A stretch of 64,000 bases of DNA, taken from contig KE546985.1 in assembly GCA_000442125.1 (NCBI GenBank), positions 614,377-678,376 on the forward strand. Reading direction: 5' to 3'. Shown in pieces: positions 63,086 to 64,000 of the stretch (positions are counted from its first letter, which is position 1; each line of letters starts with the position of its first letter). Below the pieces are notes generated by a model, which worked only from the letters and a program-made list of their open reading frames with translations, made no database searches and was not told where the DNA came from. A program made the position numbers and the translations under genes. This stretch comes from Opeltia flavorubescens. Taxonomy: Eukaryota; Ascomycota; Lecanoromycetes; Teloschistales; Teloschistaceae.

Positions 63086-64000
63086 ATTATTAGATTTTTT
63101 AAATTTTAAAAATAAAAATAACTTTAAAAATTTTTTATTAAANTTATTAATATAAATTTATAATAAAATTTATAATAAAATATTTATTTTTTTTAAATTA
63201 ATTTTACTAATTTTTTTTTAAATTATAAGGAGCTAGTTAATTATATATTTTAATTTAAAAATTTTACCGTTTTAATATATTTTTTTAAGCCTTTTTAATA
63301 GTTATAGTTATTATATAATTTTTTTTTATTTATATTTTTTTAATAGTTTTAGTTATTTTTAAATTTTTTTTATTTTTTATTTTTTTTTATTTAATTTTTA
63401 CGCGCTTTATTTTTATTATAAATATTATTATTTATTAAATATTAATTATAATTTTTATTAAAAGTACTAGATTTTATTATTAATATTTATTAAAATATTT
63501 ATTTAATTTAATTTTTTTTTTTTTTATATATTTTTTTTTTTTTTTTAAAATCGATTAATTAATTTAGGGAATTTATATAATATAAAATTAATAAATTTAT
63601 TTTTTTTTTAATAATTTTTTAATAATTAGAAATTATTAATAGTATTAACTATATACTTTTTTTTTTAATAAATAACTAGATTATTTTTTATATTAAATAT
63701 TTAATAGGTTTTATTTAATATTAATTTTAATATTTTAATATTAAAAAGTATATAAATAAAAATAATAAATTTTTAATAATAATCTAATTTATATTTTAAT
63801 ATATTTAAATATTATAAAAATTTTTTTTTTAAATTAATTAATTTAAAAATTTTTTAATTTTTTTATTTTTTATAAATTTCTTTTTTTTTAATAATAAATT
63901 TTTTATTATTATATTTTAAATTAATTTTTAATATAATTAAAAATAATATTATTTAAATAAATTATAATAAAAAATTTTTAATTATATTAATATATATTTA

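Larger units (their letters stand above)
60495..64000 (-). repeat. Right arm of the giant inverted repeat, reaches the window edge
   Basis: Reverse complement of 56,925-60,430 with only transition differences in the samples checked. An ambiguous base at 63,143 mirrors the one at 57,782 exactly. The arm still matches at the last base of the window, so its true end lies outside. Confidence 0.93.

Noticed and set aside
56925-64000. The giant palindrome as a pure assembly artefact of one locus
   Set aside because: An artefact would give identical arms apart from random errors. The differences I checked are transitions only and sit at residual C/G sites, which two separately mutated copies explain better. 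The mirrored N keeps a partial artefact possible.
22870-64000. Mitochondrial or plasmid origin of the AT-rich DNA
   Set aside because: There are no mitochondrial genes, tRNAs or long ORFs, and the selective loss of CpA/TpG with retention of CpG/CpC/CpT is a nuclear RIP signature rather than general AT bias.

Overview
The window looks like a gene-poor, repeat-derived piece of a filamentous ascomycete (Pezizomycotina) genome. The evidence is introns of 48-49 bp with fungal signals (GTAAG donor, TACTAAC-like branch site, short distance to AG), fungal-type protein families (a 2EXR/F-box-like protein, a kinase with ankyrin repeats, a coiled-coil protein with a kinase-like C-terminus), and above all the signature of repeat-induced point mutation (RIP). 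I infer the species group only; I recognise no species.

Left part, about 1-22,500. Base composition is normal, but this is a graveyard of genes. Reading both strands I find a truncated 2EXR/F-box-like gene (1-329, -), a type I membrane protein relic (1,850-2,981, +), a kinase-ankyrin gene (3,564-5,711, -), an unidentified relic (8,928-9,747, -), a well-preserved but broken unidentified gene (15,952-17,431, -), a coiled-coil relic (about 18,770-19,215, -), a long relic (19,755-21,350, +) and another (21,905-22,290, -). The breaks are mostly TAA/TAG stops where CAA/CAG would fit, on whichever strand is coding, which is what C-to-T change at CpA produces. A few are indels. The only long intact gene is an 853-codon ORF (11,828-14,389, +) for a coiled-coil, kinase-like protein. 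Two related palindromes lie 0.4-0.6 kb upstream of it.

Right part, about 22,870-64,000. Composition changes within a few hundred bases to extremely AT-rich DNA in which CpA and TpG almost vanish. No ORF is usable. The remaining structure is repeats: a 24-bp tandem array that could once have been coding (47,645-47,825), a 37-bp array carrying a short palindrome (54,470-54,612), a diverged direct repeat pair 584 bp apart (44.6 and 45.2 kb), and small less-mutated islands. G+C declines further rightwards, most clearly beyond about 32-37 kb.

The most striking structure is a giant inverted repeat. Bases 56,925-60,430 reappear as the reverse complement at 60,495-64,000 around a 64-bp non-matching centre. 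There is no net length change over 3.5 kb, and every difference I checked is a transition. The right arm reaches the window edge, so the palindrome may be longer. A centromere, an AT-isochore or a subtelomere could all look like this; the sequence alone does not decide.

I saw no tRNA, rRNA or CRISPR, and no intact transposon.
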